DNA from: Plectrocnemia conspersa
Lineage: Eukaryota > Arthropoda > Insecta > Trichoptera > Polycentropodidae
Reading direction: 5' to 3'
DNA length: 64,000 bases
NCBI GenBank assembly: GCA_009617715.1
Contig: VTFK01000034.1
Span: 868,001-932,000 of the forward strand
In this document: piece by piece, positions 1 through 9,239 of the stretch
Position numbering within the stretch: position 1 is the stretch's first letter
How the letters are laid out: each line of letters starts with the position of its first letter
Made by a program: the position numbers and the translations under genes
Notes under the pieces: model-generated
Told to the model about the DNA's origin: nothing
The model's database searches: none
Seen by the model: the letters and a program-made list of their open reading frames with translations, nothing else

Positions 1-300
1 CAAGTGCCGCATAAATAAAAGGATAAGTTTCTTTAAAAATACTTTATTATAAGTTATTGCTTCTTATATTATTTAAAAAGTTATATTTTTTTACAAAAAA
101 TTATATAGATTTACTTCTATAGCAAAAATTAAAAAAGTAAAATTTTTAATTCTTTAATGCAATTTTCATTCAACGTAATAAGTCGTTGTTTGTTATTTAA
201 AAATATATTTTTTTGTACTCTTTTGTCAATAGAAATAAATCGGTAACGATAAATTAACTTTTTTATGAAAATTTAACTGTGAATAAATATTGGGATTATT
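1..300. other. AT-rich spacer
   Basis: Low-complexity A/T sequence with homopolymer runs. I see no open frame, RNA gene or element end here. Confidence 0.6.
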
Positions 301-713
301 TATAAGTTTTAGAAATTAATAAACAGTCAAATCTCTTTATAACGAATACCGAAATAATAAAATTCTCAGTATAATGAATCATCTATTTGTCCCCGAAAAA
401 CTTGCATACAAATTGTTTTCATTGTAACGAAGACTGATTTCAGTATAACGAAATAGTTTGATCCGAATTTAAGAATGACAAAACAACTTGACACAATATT
501 TCTCTGAATTCAGTTCGTGCCAGATGTGTTCACAAGCATATTCAAGGTGTTTCACCGACCCTCAATTTTTTTTATAAAACATTTTTTAAGCAAATTTTAT
601 TGTGTTCATTACAGTATTCGTTCATGGCATACTGGTGTGTCGCAGGCACACCAACCGCAGAGCTCTGATATAAAGTAATGATATTATGTATAAGTTTTAG
701 AAAATAATAAACA
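301..713. repeat. 25-bp direct repeat pair bracketing a transposon-like block
   Basis: The segments 301-325 and 689-713 are identical except for one base, and weaker similarity extends about ten bases upstream of each. They bracket about 360 bp that start with a pogo/Tigger-like end. The repeat is far longer than the TA duplication those elements make. It may therefore be a local tandem duplication or a second insertion rather than a target-site duplication. Confidence 0.6.
324..480 (+). mobile_element. pogo/Tigger-like transposon end (partial)
   Basis: The block begins CAGTCAAATCTC. It then carries four related copies of TATAACGAA near 339, 369, 421 and 443. A CAGT start followed by ATAACGAA-type subterminal repeats is typical of Tigger/pogo elements of the Tc1/mariner superfamily. 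I find no matching inverted end or transposase frame, so this looks like one end of a decayed or non-autonomous copy. The inner boundary near 480 is a guess. The assignment rests on motif memory, not a database match. Confidence 0.45.
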
Positions 714-837
714 TATATTTGTAAATAAAATTTAACCTAGTCTCTACAAAGTTGTAATAAATTCAGCGGCAAACTGTATGATTCTGTATGTGGTATTTGG
801 TGAGATAAAGCAGCCCATATACGTTGTGTACGAGTAG

Positions 838-861
838 CACGTGGTCCGGTTGTGTCACGTG
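838..861. promoter_or_regulatory. paired CACGTG E-boxes
   Basis: Two perfect CACGTG palindromes lie at 838-843 and 856-861, 18 bp start to start. They sit about 130 bp upstream of the TATA/Inr pair at 959-992. CACGTG is bound by bHLH proteins such as CLK:CYC, Myc/Max and Hairy-type repressors; which one applies here cannot be told. A triple GAACC repeat follows at 912-926. Confidence 0.45.
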
Positions 862-958
862 CAGGATTGCCACGCCTCCGACTGTCACACGCCAACATGC
901 AACGTTCTCACGAACCGAACCGAACCGAAACGATTCAGTTCTTGAAATTAGTTCGAAT

Positions 959-992
959 TATAAAAGCGCATGATGGATGCACTTGTTCAGTT
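959..992 (+). promoter_or_regulatory. TATA-box plus initiator core promoter
   Basis: TATAAAAG at 959-966 is followed by TCAGTT at 987-992. Taking the A at 989 as +1 puts the first T of the TATA box at -30, the canonical arthropod spacing. The flanks are GC-richer than the surroundings, and E-boxes lie upstream. I see no clear DPE. The first ATGs downstream (1062, 1072) open frames of only 22 and 17 codons, so any transcript would be non-coding, have a long 5' leader, or splice early. No strong donor is evident in the next 300 bp; GTATGT near 1423 is weak. Confidence 0.5.
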
Positions 993-1130
993 AGTCGGTA
1001 GTAGTAGACAACGCTAATAATAATTGTTATCGTGTAGTCGAATCTCGACGGAAGAAGTTCGATGACCCGGCATGGATACTTCGCTGATGAAATGGAGATT
1101 TTTTTGTTACAACGACCATATTTAATTTAA

Positions 1131-1584
1131 TGGGTACCTACGTATGATGGGCAAGAAGGATTTATTGTTGATAAAAAATTAATAAGTATTAAATAATTAA
1201 TATGGTCTGCTATTTTTTTATAAGACTATATGCATAACATGTATTTTTGCTCATGTATGAATTTTTAATGATGGTCATTCGAATAATATTGATAAAAACA
1301 ACACGTTTTAAGTACACCTAGAAATGTCCATTTTATGAGAAAGAAAAAAAAGTTGAACTTAAATAAATATTCAGTGATTCATTTACAATATTATAAGAAG
1401 AAAATCATAAGATGAAAAAATGGTATGTATTATACTGAAAAAGAGAAATGTTTTTATTTAATTTTAGTTGAAAATATGTGTGTGAATACTTTAGTTGATA
1501 GAATTCGATTTAAAAATAAAGTTACATAATTATTATTATAAGACTTAATTTTTTAACAAACTTAAATAGATGATTGTTTTAAAT
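1131..1584. other. AT-rich spacer
   Basis: A/T-rich sequence with no supported gene or element. Confidence 0.55.
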
Positions 1585-1650
1585 CAGGTGTCCCAAAACT
1601 TTTTTGACCGTCAATCCATTTAAGATTTTTTAAGATTGTTATCATCAGAT
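1585..1650 (+). mobile_element. hAT-like transposon terminus (solo)
   Basis: The sequence CAGGTGTCCCAAAACTTTTT, followed by TTGACCG, closely resembles the CAGNG-TTCCCAAACTTTTT ends of hAT/Charlie-type elements. I see no reverse-complement partner within the next kilobase and no transposase frame. It is probably a relic or one end of a truncated copy; the inner end is arbitrary. Confidence 0.45.
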
Positions 1651-2469
1651 ACATTACAGTAAGACTTAAAACTGACTATTTAAGCATAAAATATTTTTAG
1701 ATTTTTTAATGTCAATATATAATCAAAGTAAAAAAATTTTGAGTCAACAGTTTTTTTTCACACAACTTATAAGCAAAATACAAAAATCGGTAGATAATAT
1801 TAAAATGTATTTGAACTTCATTTTGATGATGTATGAATACTTTAGTTTTTAATGGGATTTTTAGTTCTAATATATTTAGTAATTTTAGTAAATATTGAAC
1901 CTCAAAGATTTCTTTAAATACACTTGTAATTCAAGAGAAGTAACATTAATATGAAGAAATAATAGTTTATTAGAAAACGTACATTAAAAAACGCATTTTT
2001 ATTAGTAAATTTTTTTTCCGTTAATTAAATTTCTTTAACTCAATTTAAGTTTAGTAATTTTATTTTTGCAGCCCACGAGTAATAACTGATTATTTATATG
2101 ATCAGTTATTACTTGAATAATATTGTTAAAATGATTAAAACGTACACATATATATTTTGGGATAATCACTAGAATCTGAACCCTGCTCCTTAATAAATAG
2201 AGACAATATATTTATATTTTTTTATTTAATTCCGAACAAACTAAGGTTACGAAAAATATAAAATTAAAACGTGTGTGTAGTATAAATTATATATGTACTA
2301 TTAAAAATTATTCTTATAAATAAAATTAAAAACCTCTATACAAAGCGTATAATTATGAATCTCAACTAATTAAATATGTGCTCGTTAATAATTAATATGT
2401 ATTAAAAATATTTTTAAAAAATCAGCGCCTTATAATTTATTAAAAAGAAATCTGATGCATATAAATCTG
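1651..2469. other. AT-rich spacer with one hairpin
   Basis: Mostly A/T-rich sequence. A good-looking acceptor (T-rich tract ending in GCAG at 2071) is immediately followed by the inverted repeat listed separately. No donor follows it, so I do not call an exon. Confidence 0.5.
2078..2113. repeat. perfect 13-bp inverted repeat, 10-nt loop
   Basis: AGTAATAACTGAT (2078-2090) and its exact reverse complement (2101-2113) flank a 10-nt A/T loop. RNA from this site would fold into a hairpin. Confidence 0.85.
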
Positions 2470-3060
2470 ATTCTAAATGCACACTCACATCTCGACGATT
2501 ATAAATAGAACCGAAGCGCCAAATCGTGCTCAGCGCAGGGCTCCAACTATTTTTTTATTATATTTTAATAACTATATAATATATTATTATTAATTATATA
2601 AGATTGAATAGTTTGGATGACAATTGCTAAATCACGTTTAAATAATTCTCGTGTATTGTGTGTTTTAAACCCTTCTCTGCATAATAATTAATAAAGACGG
2701 CTTTCGAGTCATTTTGTCACGCGGTAAGGGGGTCCGCGTTAATTATAAAATGGCGATTTTTAGCAAGTTTAGCATCTCTTGCAGGGCTGTAAATCCTAAT
2801 AACGGGCAGGTAGGCGATGGCCCGCCGAGAGGTGAGCGGGGCGAACTAATGAGAGGGCGGACCACCCAGCCGACCGGTCCCGCGGCCAAATAATCGCCGA
2901 ACACTCATTCATCATAGCGCTGCTCCGAATAACACAACGAGTAATTTATTCAAAAAACGAACAACGAGAAGCAAAAGAGAAGAATGAGAAGAAGAGGGAG
3001 AAGAACCGAGACGAAGCGGTTGAGCGCGGGCTGCGGACCGCGGCCCGAAGTTTATTAGGT
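2470..3060. promoter_or_regulatory. GC-rich island, candidate cis-regulatory module
   Basis: This block is much less AT-rich than its surroundings. It contains TAATCC-type (2793) and CAGGTAG (2807-2813) motifs, the latter matching the Zelda site, then GC-rich sequence, then a purine-rich GAGAA stretch (about 2960-3010). All frames are broken by stops. Island composition with mixed motifs and no open frame suggests an enhancer or promoter. Motif matches this short can occur by chance. Confidence 0.35.
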
Positions 3061-4368
3061 GATACTTTATAGATTAGATCAATTCTTATTGGGTGTTTTG
3101 TTTATGCACGCGAGGACTCCATAATCGAGGGTTGTCATGATTTGAATATTTGTTTTTAAACAACTGAGCCAAATTTGCCAGATATGCAGCTAATGGTAGA
3201 AGTATAACTGTGAAGATCAGTTTCTTTTGGGTGATTTTTTAGAACTTTCTTTCATCACTTATAGAACTTTCTATAAAAGTTAACCCATATTGAGCTCAAC
3301 CGGCTCATTTCTTATCAGAGGGATAAGCTCAATAATTAGTTTCTCATTTTGTATCTATCTTATATCATATCTTGCATATAACATGTGCCAAACTTTATAT
3401 GAGAACAGTCTCTAGATATATGGTATTGAACATCTGTTCAGAAATCACAGTCAATAGGTATCGTTTATCATGGGATTATGGGTCATACATTTTCAAATAT
3501 TTAATTGTTGTACCGATAATAATCAAGTACGGAGTAAAACATTGCTTTCTTCGTATTTTATCTTGCCCTTATCGTAGCTTGTAAACTGGAAATATTATGT
3601 GTACTGCAAGAAAGAAATACAAGCATCATAAAATTCACAGATTCCTTGAAAGCTTTCATAAGCAAGATCGAAAATTGGAAGAGAAAGGTGAAGATAAAAA
3701 ATGCTGTAATGTTTAAAACATTATAATAAATTATTGTTGCTGATGCTAAAGAACATTTCCTAGAATTTGAAAAAAATAAATTTTGCAGCATTTGGAAGCA
3801 TTGGAAAGTGAGTTCAGCCACTAAATTTCTTAATTTAGTGACGAAGAATTAAATTTACCACGCAATCCATTTAAATTTTCAGTTTAAAAAGTTCCTTATA
3901 ATTGTCAAGATGAATCTCTGGAGGTAAAAAATAATTCTGAAGCAAAAGATATGTTTAATGAACAATCAATCACGTAATTTTAGCGATTGTTTTGCGTTAC
4001 GGGTTCAAAAATACGCGCTTTGTCCTCAAAAATTTAAGCTCTGCGTTCAAAACCTTGTTTTATTTGTTCATGTAACTCATAAATTATTATTTAAATAAAT
4101 TATTTCTATGTATTACTATTTTATTAGTGAAATTTAGTTGTTTTAAGAAATTATGAATAATAATCAGAATAAAACAAGATAAGAAACAATGTCATGCTTC
4201 AATCGTTTTCTGCCCATTTTAGAATATTGTTGTTGAATTTGTAATTATTGTGTTTTATTACATTAAAATGAAATTTTTATGATCTATTAAAACTGGATAA
4301 TGGAGTTTTTTCTGCACTACTGAAACTGAGAAAGGAATGTTAAAAAACTTATATGCTTATATGCACTT
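3061..4368. other. AT-rich spacer
   Basis: No supported gene. Short open frames at 3372-3584 (+) and 3558-3821 (-) have A/T-driven compositions and no recognisable domains, so they are not called. Confidence 0.55.
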
Positions 4369-4433
4369 GTTTTCAAACCGACGACCCTTTAGTTGACCAT
4401 GTAAGCGTTGCCCACTAAACCACAATGCGGTCG
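4369..4433 (-). mobile_element. tRNA-derived SINE head
   Basis: Read on the minus strand, 4433 to 4369 holds a tRNA-like pol III promoter. The A box TGGTTTAGTGGG (4422-4411) matches TRGYNNARNNGG throughout. The degenerate B box GGTTTGAAAAC (4379-4369) starts 43 nt downstream, as in a tRNA. The acceptor and D stems do not pair cleanly, so it is a SINE or tRNA pseudogene, not a working tRNA. The SINE body would extend to lower coordinates, where sequence quickly becomes A/T-rich; I cannot place its end. Confidence 0.65.
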
Positions 4434-4559
4434 TTATATCACAATTAAGAAGAACACGTCTCATTCTTCATACATACGTCCATTTGATTATAGTAAATAG
4501 CAAATTATGTTCGCTTCTTTTGATCGAGTCAGATTGTGAGCGACATTAAAATTACCCAA

Positions 4560-5040
4560 AATGCAAACACACCTACTTGAATCGCTCCAAATACAATCAT
4601 AATTGTAACCAAAGTGATGTTTTATGGGCCCGTGCAATACTTTATAGTAATTTGTCGCCGGCGGGGTATGATCGCATAATGAATAGAACCATTATAATTT
4701 ATTCACCAAAATGTCTCATTATCCAATTACGATAGCCGCCGAAAGCTCACAAAAGACTGCCCGAAACAAAAACAAGTTTTTTCAATATTACAAAAAAACT
4801 GTGCCACAATAATGACAAGACAGTGGTAAAATGTCAAACGGTGCGTAATTTCAATGAAACGAGTTGTTTGTCATCATCATGAGCAACCACTGGCTCAATT
4901 TTAAGCAGCTGCTCGTGTTCGATGGAGTCGAAAATTGCTAAAATATTGCAATATTTTCGATATGACAATAAAACTAATAATTATTATCGGAAATATTTGG
5001 ACAGCCCTGTCGAGCGGTATGCGCGATTTGCGCGTATGTG
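4560..5040. promoter_or_regulatory. mixed-composition island, candidate enhancer
   Basis: The block has lower A/T content than its flanks and many homeodomain-like ATTA/TTTAT sites (TTTATGGGCC at 4621, CATAATGAAT, CCAATTACGAT). There is a GC block around 4655-4670. No frame is open. An enhancer is likelier than an exon. Confidence 0.3.
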
Positions 5041-5768
5041 AGACGCTTCAAGTATCACTCTGAGTGCATAAATCGTTTTAATATAGAATAAATTACATAT
5101 AAATATAAATACAAAGGCATATACGCAATTAAAAGCACGTGTGATATATAAATATTGTCAGTATTTTTTATATATATTAACGCTACTTTCACTACATTTA
5201 AAAATGTATTTAATAATAGATATGTGTTTGTATGCAAATGCATCGCAATGCAAATTGGGTCATATAAGTAGGTACCGCACGAAATGGGTCATTCAAATAA
5301 CTTGCGGTCTGACCCCTCCAATCAACCCACTAAAGAATGGGCCAGATGAGCCATATCTTGAATATGTGTACATAGCCACTTTATGACTTATTCCAGCTCC
5401 CCCTTTTATACATACACTATATAAAGAGACGCTCAAATATACACGAGTAGATTAAATATTAGTTTAAAAATTGTGTATTTCATACAAATATAAAAAATCT
5501 GTAAAACATTCACATAAATATATATTTAAAATTTGTTTATTATGACTGCATTTTAATATTGATATAAGTGACAGAATACATGTTATTAGTATTGTGTGAT
5601 AAGATACATTTAACATCGTAAACATGTTTATATGAGTATTTTGGGTTAATAAACAAGTGTTGAATATAAATAAAATATAGCGTAGTCAATATGCCATATT
5701 TACTATAATAAATCAATCATGCGTTTGATTCATACTACGCAAACGAAAAGTGCGCAAGTGTACGTCAA
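5041..5768. other. AT-rich spacer
   Basis: Predominantly A/T. A short mixed segment at 5275-5400 has no supported function. Confidence 0.5.
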
Positions 5769-6086
5769 GTGTTGACGCGCAAATTCGCCAACAGATGGCA
5801 GCTATATCTTTTTAAATATACCGTTTCTTGTATACCGCCATCTAATAACAGTAACCCGAGGCTTTACGTAGCCGCGCTTTATAACCCAAAAAGGTTCTGT
5901 TATTGGATAAACGGGCCGTTAATACGGGCGCAAACGACCCATTCGAGTGGCGCGGACGCAGAACGGCTTAAGCGCCAGAGCTCGATAAGCTCCCTGGAGC
6001 GTTTTGAACTTGAGCGGCGACGGATTGAGGCGACCTTCGATAATGGGCTCCGGCTCGACTTTAACGGCCGTTACGCAATAAAATAG
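5769..6086 (+). other. GC-richer island with a 105-codon open frame
   Basis: A frame runs from TTG at 5769 to TAG at 6084-6086; the first ATG is absent near the start, so it is more like an exon-sized window than a complete gene. The C-terminal half (from about 5938) is rich in Arg, Glu, Ser and Leu, with mixed third positions, more coding-like than other frames here. At its 5' end AGATGGC (about 5791) and GCCATCT (about 5839) form an inverted pair about 45 bp apart with TATA on the inner sides. I recognise no domain. It may be an unannotated exon or a regulatory island. Confidence 0.2.
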
Positions 6087-7487
6087 CGTTATTAATTTGT
6101 AACGGTTGCGTTTTCGTCAATAAATAAGCGTTTTTATGCACCCGTGATTTTTTTTTCACATTTGCACAATAAAACGACACGTGCTTTCAATACTATGTAT
6201 AAAAATGTTATAAATCGATTTATAAGACCGTAAAATAATTTAAATTACTATATTTTAATTTATAATTGTATCGAGTATATAAAAATAAATAAATAAAATG
6301 TGCTTAAAACTGAATAATTTATTAATTTATTTATGTATTTATAAAAAAATATACGTTTATGTCAAAAGTCAAGAATTAATCGCCGAAATCATGAGTTATG
6401 GCGGATGGGCGTGCCCTAGACAAGGACAGTATGTGATTTTGTCGATTTATGTGCTCGTATTAGAAAGAGAAAGAAGGGGTGCCATTTAAATTTTAAGTAC
6501 TGTCCATATACGGTTGTTAGAAAACACGTCATAAAATATTTTTTATTAAAAAATCATTACGCAATTTTATATATTATGCAAATAAAATATGCAATCTATT
6601 AATAATATCAATGCATTAAATACTACATGTTTTGTTATTTATTTACGCATGCTGATATTTAACATATTGTTGTGGTACTGTATTTTTTTACTTTTGTATC
6701 TTTATGCCATGTTTGCAACGTGCGACACGCATACGTAATGCGCACGTGTATAGGCATGTACATAAGTTTTTTGTTTCTGTCGTAGCGCAATCAGTAATGT
6801 TCCCTTCGCTATGCGAATAGGCAAATGATAAATAACGACCTCAAATTTGTACGAGATATTATCGCGTTGATTTATATAGTCGAAACATTGTTTAGGGAAC
6901 TGTCCTCCAATATACGTTTATTTATTTATTTATTGGCGTTCCGAGTTGATGTATGCGACACAGCCGGATTTTTCTTATTCAAATGCGCTGCTGATATATT
7001 GCGTGTAGGAAACGTTGGAAGGCAGAGACATCGTTTGCTTTTCACCCGTTTTTGTAAACGTCGACGAAATTTATATTTTCTCAAAAAATAATTAAGTGCT
7101 TTAGGTGAAACGGATAAAAAACATATCAGGAGTTTTATTTTATTTAGGGGGCCTCTTTTTTACACGATCGTATTCAGTTTCAACGCGATGAATGGTGTCA
7201 CATGAATATAAAAGTAAATAAACAAACGATTCGTTTTTATTTTAGATTCAGAACTTATAAAATATTTATAATTTTACCTGTATATATAATATAATGGAAA
7301 TCCGCAATTTTATTATGCAGAGTAGAATATTTTATCACAGTAAAAAAACAGCGACTCGGTTTTATCAACAATAGAAGATTTACGAGATGAATCGTTTGCG
7401 TGTTTAAAAAAAACTCAGCGATTTTTGTATAAAAAAATGTTTTTTTTTTAAATTATATACATTTTTTATATTATAACTTCGATAAAA
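6087..7487. other. AT-rich spacer
   Basis: No gene supported. The frame at 6825-7091 is short and unrecognised. Confidence 0.5.
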
Positions 7488-7850
7488 ATGAAAATTTCGA
7501 CATTTTTTGTTAAAGGTCAATACATTGAAAACGCTCTGGTTTTTCTATTATTATTGTTCATACAAGCTATTTATTGTATTAATGTACAAAACGGTTCTAT
7601 TCCCAGTGGGACGTTCGAATGGGTCATACGACACCACAAAAATGGAATAAACAGGTATTTTAAACGCGATAAAATCTTTTGTGTGTGGGATTTAACATAC
7701 ATCGTCTTTGGACACGAGCCCGTGTTAGTTCCGAGGATATTAGTCCTGCCTGTTTATAATACTGGGTCGTCCCAGCAGTGTCCTCAAATCTACTATCTCG
7801 CTCTTATACATTATTTTTTCAATGTGAATATGCGACAAAGAATAAAATAA
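7488..7850 (+). CDS. hypothetical 120-codon ORF, possible secreted or anchored protein
   Basis: The frame opens with a true ATG in a fair context (AAAAATGA) and runs 120 codons. Residues about 16-32 form a hydrophobic stretch (ALVFLLLLFIQAIYC), which could be a signal peptide or membrane anchor. The rest mixes Tyr, Arg, His and hydrophobic residues and matches no family I know. The stop overlaps AATAAAATAAAA, a possible poly(A) signal. I see no promoter and no intron. T-rich DNA readily gives hydrophobic chance frames, so a spurious ORF is quite possible. Confidence 0.2.
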   Translation: MKISTFFVKGQYIENALVFLLLLFIQAIYCINVQNGSIPSGTFEWVIRHHKNGINRYFKRDKIFCVWDLTYIVFGHEPVLVPRILVLPVYNTGSSQQCPQIYYLALIHYFFNVNMRQRIK

Positions 7851-8491
7851 AAGTGAAAAATAATCTTATAATAGAAAAATTAAGAATGTATCAGATTTCC
7901 TCGGACCTTAAAATACGACCTTACACCCTTTACGAATTCTATTCTTAAAAGCATTTTTTAGTTATCTCACGATAATATATTATGTTGGGTTTTGAAGTAT
8001 GAGGTCAAACATGTTTATTTTTTAATATATTATTGCAAATCTCAATATTTATGCCGATTTATAAATAAATTATCTCTTGATCAAAAACACCATGTGGTTG
8101 GGATGTAATAAATCATTTTGGTTACCTCTGGTATTGTACCTTGTCTTGGGCAGTAGTGTCTATCATTAGTATTCTAATACGAAGATTTTATAAGTCGGAG
8201 GAATTCTATGCAGTCATTTATCAAAAGCTTTCTGAATGGTTCATAATGCGGTAGGGGACTTTTGTCAGTTTGAAGATTGTTTTTATTTTATTCAAAGTAC
8301 ACACACAAGATGCCATGTTGCTTTTGTTGCGTTTAAGATATGTGGGCACGTTAGGTAACGAATGATCGATGGCTAATTCGTGTAATGTTAATGTGACTCC
8401 CTTGTATTTATGGTCCACTAATTTGATACCTTACGAGGGTTGTAAACGTTTAATTTATTGATGTTCATGTTCATTAAATAGTTTTCTAGAA
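7851..8491. other. AT-rich spacer
   Basis: No supported gene or repeat. Confidence 0.5.
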
Positions 8492-8620
8492 ATGATCCCT
8501 AAAGATGCGTTTGAGTTTATACGCGTATTCAAATTGCACACGGTTGTTGCAGTTCCAAGTGTAAACGAACCGATGTTTCTGTACCGCTGCGGACCAGAAT
8601 GGCTACCCCTGCCATACGGG
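8492..8620 (+). CDS. candidate coding exon ending at a GTGAGT donor
   Basis: An ATG at 8492 opens a frame of 43 codons to 8620, where GGG is followed by GTGAGT (8621-8626), a good 5' splice site in phase 0. Residues 24-43 (SVNEPMFLYRCGPEWLPLPY) are well mixed, with few A/T-driven codons, unlike chance frames nearby. Without splicing the frame ends after another 12 codons. An alternative acceptor, TTGTTGCAG ending at 8552, would make a 68-nt internal exon with two open frames. The block is a GC-rich island, so openness is partly expected. I recognise no family. It is on the same strand as the ratchet point at 9181/9182, about 560 bp downstream. Confidence 0.3.
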
Positions 8621-8626
8621 GTGAGT

Positions 8627-8790
8627 GAGGGGTGGCTTCAGTTAAAACATGGCGCATAACGCCCCCTGATTTATGGCGCCGAACGAAACTTTGGCTCACG
8701 TTGGCCAAGGGGGCTTCGAGGGGAAGGCCAAAGGTACCTGTACGGCCAGGTAGATCCTTCATTGGCTCGCTACTATGTTACAAGATGAAT
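8627..8790. promoter_or_regulatory. GC-rich island with a CTCF-like core
   Basis: Continuation of the island. CGCCCCCTG at 8660-8668 reads CAGGGGGCG on the minus strand, matching the CTCF core, with GGCGC repeats on both sides (8651, 8675). A 77-codon minus-strand frame (8529-8762) crosses it but is unrecognised. CTCF binding is an inference from one core motif. Confidence 0.25.
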
Positions 8791-9160
8791 TCTCACCTGG
8801 TGATGGACCCTCGCTCGAGTCAAAATATTTATGTCCAATGTTTAATTTATTATTTGATTTATTTTGGCACTTAGCACCTTTCGCTAATTATGCACTTTTA
8901 TTTATGTGTATTTTTTGCGTTTATAACGACCGTAATCGCGTTTATAAAACGTTCAAAGCGCCGTCCGTAACGCTAACGATTTTTTAAACGGACTCGGCCG
9001 AATTTTTTTCGTACGCACTAAATTATATTCAACAAAAGATTGCGTAAGCTAAATTTAAATATTATTACGCTAGCGCGTGTGTACGCGTAAAATAAAATTT
9101 ATGCGCTCGTATATTGTAATATTATATTATTAAAAAAAATATGTGTTTTTATTAAAAATG

Positions 9161-9239
9161 TTTTTTTTTTCATTGTTGCAGGTAAATTGTCTACTTATTA
9201 ACATCGTGCCGAATTTATCGAAATATATTTATTGTGAGT
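9161..9239 (+). other. recursive-splicing ratchet point with 52-nt cryptic exon (9182-9233)
   Basis: A run of T bases and CATTGTTG lead into CAG ending at 9181, joined directly to GTAAAT at 9182: a 3' and a 5' splice site with no exon between. A second, strong donor GTGAGTATT begins at 9234. This bounds a 52-nt segment that is open only in frame 0. In long Drosophila introns, ratchet points have this structure, and a downstream cryptic donor supports exon definition before re-splicing at the regenerated site. Usage is inferred; two other sites here share the layout. Confidence 0.6.

Noticed and set aside
4369..4433. functional tRNA gene
   Set aside because: A and B boxes are present but stems do not pair and the B box has three mismatches.
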